From Oscillatoriales cyanobacterium (GTDB lineage Bacteria > Cyanobacteriota > Cyanobacteriia > Cyanobacteriales > Microcoleaceae), in NCBI GenBank assembly GCA_004293365.1, contig RDYN01000051.1, positions 1 to 64,000 of the forward strand: 64,000 nucleotides of DNA, read 5' to 3'. The position numbers were made by a program, and so were the translations under genes. The notes under the pieces are model-generated. The model had not been told where the DNA came from. It ran no database searches and saw nothing but the letters and a program-made list of their open reading frames with translations. This document shows positions 62,963 to 64,000 of the stretch, one piece after another. Every line of letters begins with the position of its first letter. Positions within the stretch are counted from its first letter, which is position 1.

Positions 62963-63526
62963 ATGCTACAGACTTCCACCAAAATCCTGACCCTAGAAGA
63001 GTTTCTGAAGCGGCCGGAAACGGAACCCCCCAGCGAATACATTAATGGACGCATCATCCAAAAACCAATGCCACAAGGAGAACACAGTGCAATTCAGACA
63101 GAATTCCCACCTGCAATTAACTCGGTGCTAAGATCCCAGAAGATTGCCCGAGCTTTCTGTGAACTCCGCTGCACTTTTGGCGGGCGATCGATTATACCCG
63201 ATGTTTCGGTATTCTTGTGGAACAGGATTCCTCGCCAGGAAAATGGTGCCGTGGCTAATGTTTTCTCAATTGCTCCAGATTGGGCGATCGAAATTCTTTC
63301 GCCCGACCAAAGCCAAACAAAGGTAACTAAAAATATTCTACATTGCTTGGCGCACGGAACGCAAATGGGCTGGCTGATTGACCCATCTGAGCAATGTGTA
63401 TTTGTTTATTTGTGCGATCGACCAACAGCATTTTATGACGAACCGGATGTACTGTTACCAGTGCCAGAATTTGCCAGAGAATTCAATCTGACAGTTGCAG
63501 GTTTATTTAGTTGGCTGCTTGAGTAA
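62963..63526 (+). CDS. Uma2-family putative endonuclease
   Basis: 187 residues from ATG 62963; the earlier frame start at 62864 is not conserved. LEEFLKRPETEPPSEYINGR, IIPDVSVFLWNRIP, WAIEILSPDQSQTKV and GWLIDPSEQCVFVY are the Uma2 motifs. It is a close relative of the gene at 37733. Free-standing here. Confidence 0.88.
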   Translation: MLQTSTKILTLEEFLKRPETEPPSEYINGRIIQKPMPQGEHSAIQTEFPPAINSVLRSQKIARAFCELRCTFGGRSIIPDVSVFLWNRIPRQENGAVANVFSIAPDWAIEILSPDQSQTKVTKNILHCLAHGTQMGWLIDPSEQCVFVYLCDRPTAFYDEPDVLLPVPEFAREFNLTVAGLFSWLLE

Positions 63527-63557
63527 TAGCAATTTTCAAAACTTTGGCAAAAGTAGT

Positions 63558-63622
63558 CGTAGGGTGTGTCGCTCTCAAAAATCATGCAGCATAAAATTGA
63601 CTTTTCGAGTAGCGACGCACCT
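63558..63622. repeat. 60-bp element with GGTGCGTCGC / GCGACGCACC ends, copy 1
   Basis: GGTGTGTCGCT ... ATCATGCAGCAT ... TAGCGACGCACC. A second, inverted copy is at 63836-63898. Confidence 0.8.
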
Positions 63623-63639
63623 CCGATATTCAAGAGTCA

Positions 63640-63672
63640 ACTAAACAAACCCAACAATAGAATTGTTGGGCT
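63640..63672. repeat. CCCAACAATAG hairpin
   Basis: CCCAACAAT and ATTGTTGGG form a 9-bp stem with a 3-nt loop, between the two longer repeats. Confidence 0.7.
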
Positions 63673-63704
63673 AAGTCTTGCGGAGGGTTGTTTCGTCCAC
63701 CCAA

Positions 63705-63827
63705 TAGACCTCTTGCCTCAGTCCTTTTAATCAAATTTTGGGACGATGCTCAAAGCCATCCCACAAGAAAAAAGATTTTTGTGGGATGGCTTTGAGCATC
63801 GTCCCAGCTATTTTTGCAAGAGGTCTA
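63705..63827. mobile_element. MITE-like palindrome, about 123 bp
   Basis: Outer arms TAGACCTCTTGC (63705-63716) and GCAAGAGGTCTA (63816-63827). Inner perfect 28-nt arms at 63739-63766 and 63779-63806 (GGGACGATGCTCAAAGCC core) around a 12-nt loop. No coding capacity. On transcription it would form a very stable hairpin. Confidence 0.85.
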
Positions 63828-63835
63828 ATGTGTAA

Positions 63836-63898
63836 GGTGCGTCGCTATTTGACAAGTAGATGAAATGCTGCATGATTTTCTTTCTTCGACGCACCCGC
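63836..63898. repeat. 60-bp element, copy 2, inverted
   Basis: GGTGCGTCGCTA ... ATGCTGCATGAT ... TCGACGCACC, the inverse complement of copy 1. The two copies bracket the 63705 palindrome. Confidence 0.8.
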
Positions 63899-64000
63899 TC
63901 GATTACTTAGTTTAGCCGATCGCCCGGGGCGGGGCGATACCGAGTATCGCAACCGCTTTTGTGGGTTAGGAAGCAATGCCAGTAATGATATGCAAGACTT
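63899..64000. other. Window end without a recognised gene
   Basis: About 100 nt with GCGATCG-type sequence and no usable frame visible; any gene would lie beyond the window. Confidence 0.3.

Noticed and set aside
1-64000. tRNA or rRNA genes
   Set aside because: I looked for GTTCGANTC-type T-loops with matching acceptor stems and conserved rRNA blocks and found none that I could support.

Overview
The window comes from a cyanobacterium, most likely a filamentous Oscillatoriales-type genome (Microcoleus/Oscillatoria-like). The evidence is the very frequent GCGATCGC (HIP1) octamers, an adjacent ftsQ-ftsZ pair, short RRM RNA-binding proteins, a huge STAND/WD40 protein, Uma2-family nucleases, and many short tandem or palindromic repeats of the kind that pepper these genomes. 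Genus is an inference; no rRNA or tRNA gene was seen.

Layout. (1) 1-4184: 3' part of a large polymorphic-toxin-like protein (FN3-like, alpha/beta-hydrolase-like, lectin-like and C-terminal ADP-ribosyltransferase-like domains). It is followed by an array of orphan toxin C-termini alternating with four paralogous small Cys-rich genes, the probable immunity genes. (2) 4307-12544: an OGFr-like protein, a decayed pentapeptide-repeat gene, a 1778-residue TPR/STAND/WD40 protein whose last blade is deleted, and a STAND-like ATPase. (3) 12795-19961: a lone IS200/IS605-type TnpB, ftsQ, ftsZ, an MBL-fold protein, an unknown membrane protein and thiD, separated by repeats. (4) 20046-38302: a DNA phosphorothioation (Dnd) island with dndE, dndD, a GxxExxY protein, dndC, an HNH endonuclease overlapping dndC, a PD-(D/E)XK-like protein, dndB, a second DGQHR protein, Dnd-associated protein 4, a MazG-like protein, Uma2 proteins, an SMC-like ATPase with a small partner, and a DEAD/DEAH helicase of the Dnd-restriction type. 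dndA and dndFGH are not seen. (5) 38327-46019: housekeeping and hypothetical genes (phasin-like, SRP RNA, YciI, ThpR, ComF, a divergent PEP-synthase-like protein, a secreted protein, an RRM protein). (6) 46209-49770: egtC-egtB-egtD for ergothioneine, with a repeat expansion inside egtB. (7) 50093-54741: a hypothetical protein, a second RRM protein, a papain-like protein and a 560-residue TPR protein. (8) 55590-60838: two secreted-protein genes with the same signal-peptide region; the first is split by an IS607-family element, the second (vWA/cadherin/RTX) is cut by an in-frame amber codon. (9) 61044-64000: an RluA-type pseudouridine synthase, a Uma2 protein and MITE-like palindromes.

Themes. 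The Dnd genes form a modification module (DndC sulfur transfer, DndD ATPase, DndE, DndB regulation) beside a non-canonical set of candidate restriction genes. The toxin/immunity array looks like a record of past toxin-tip replacement. A third theme is the reuse of dispersed repeats as coding sequence: at least three proteins end inside a repeat and at least three carry repeats in frame.
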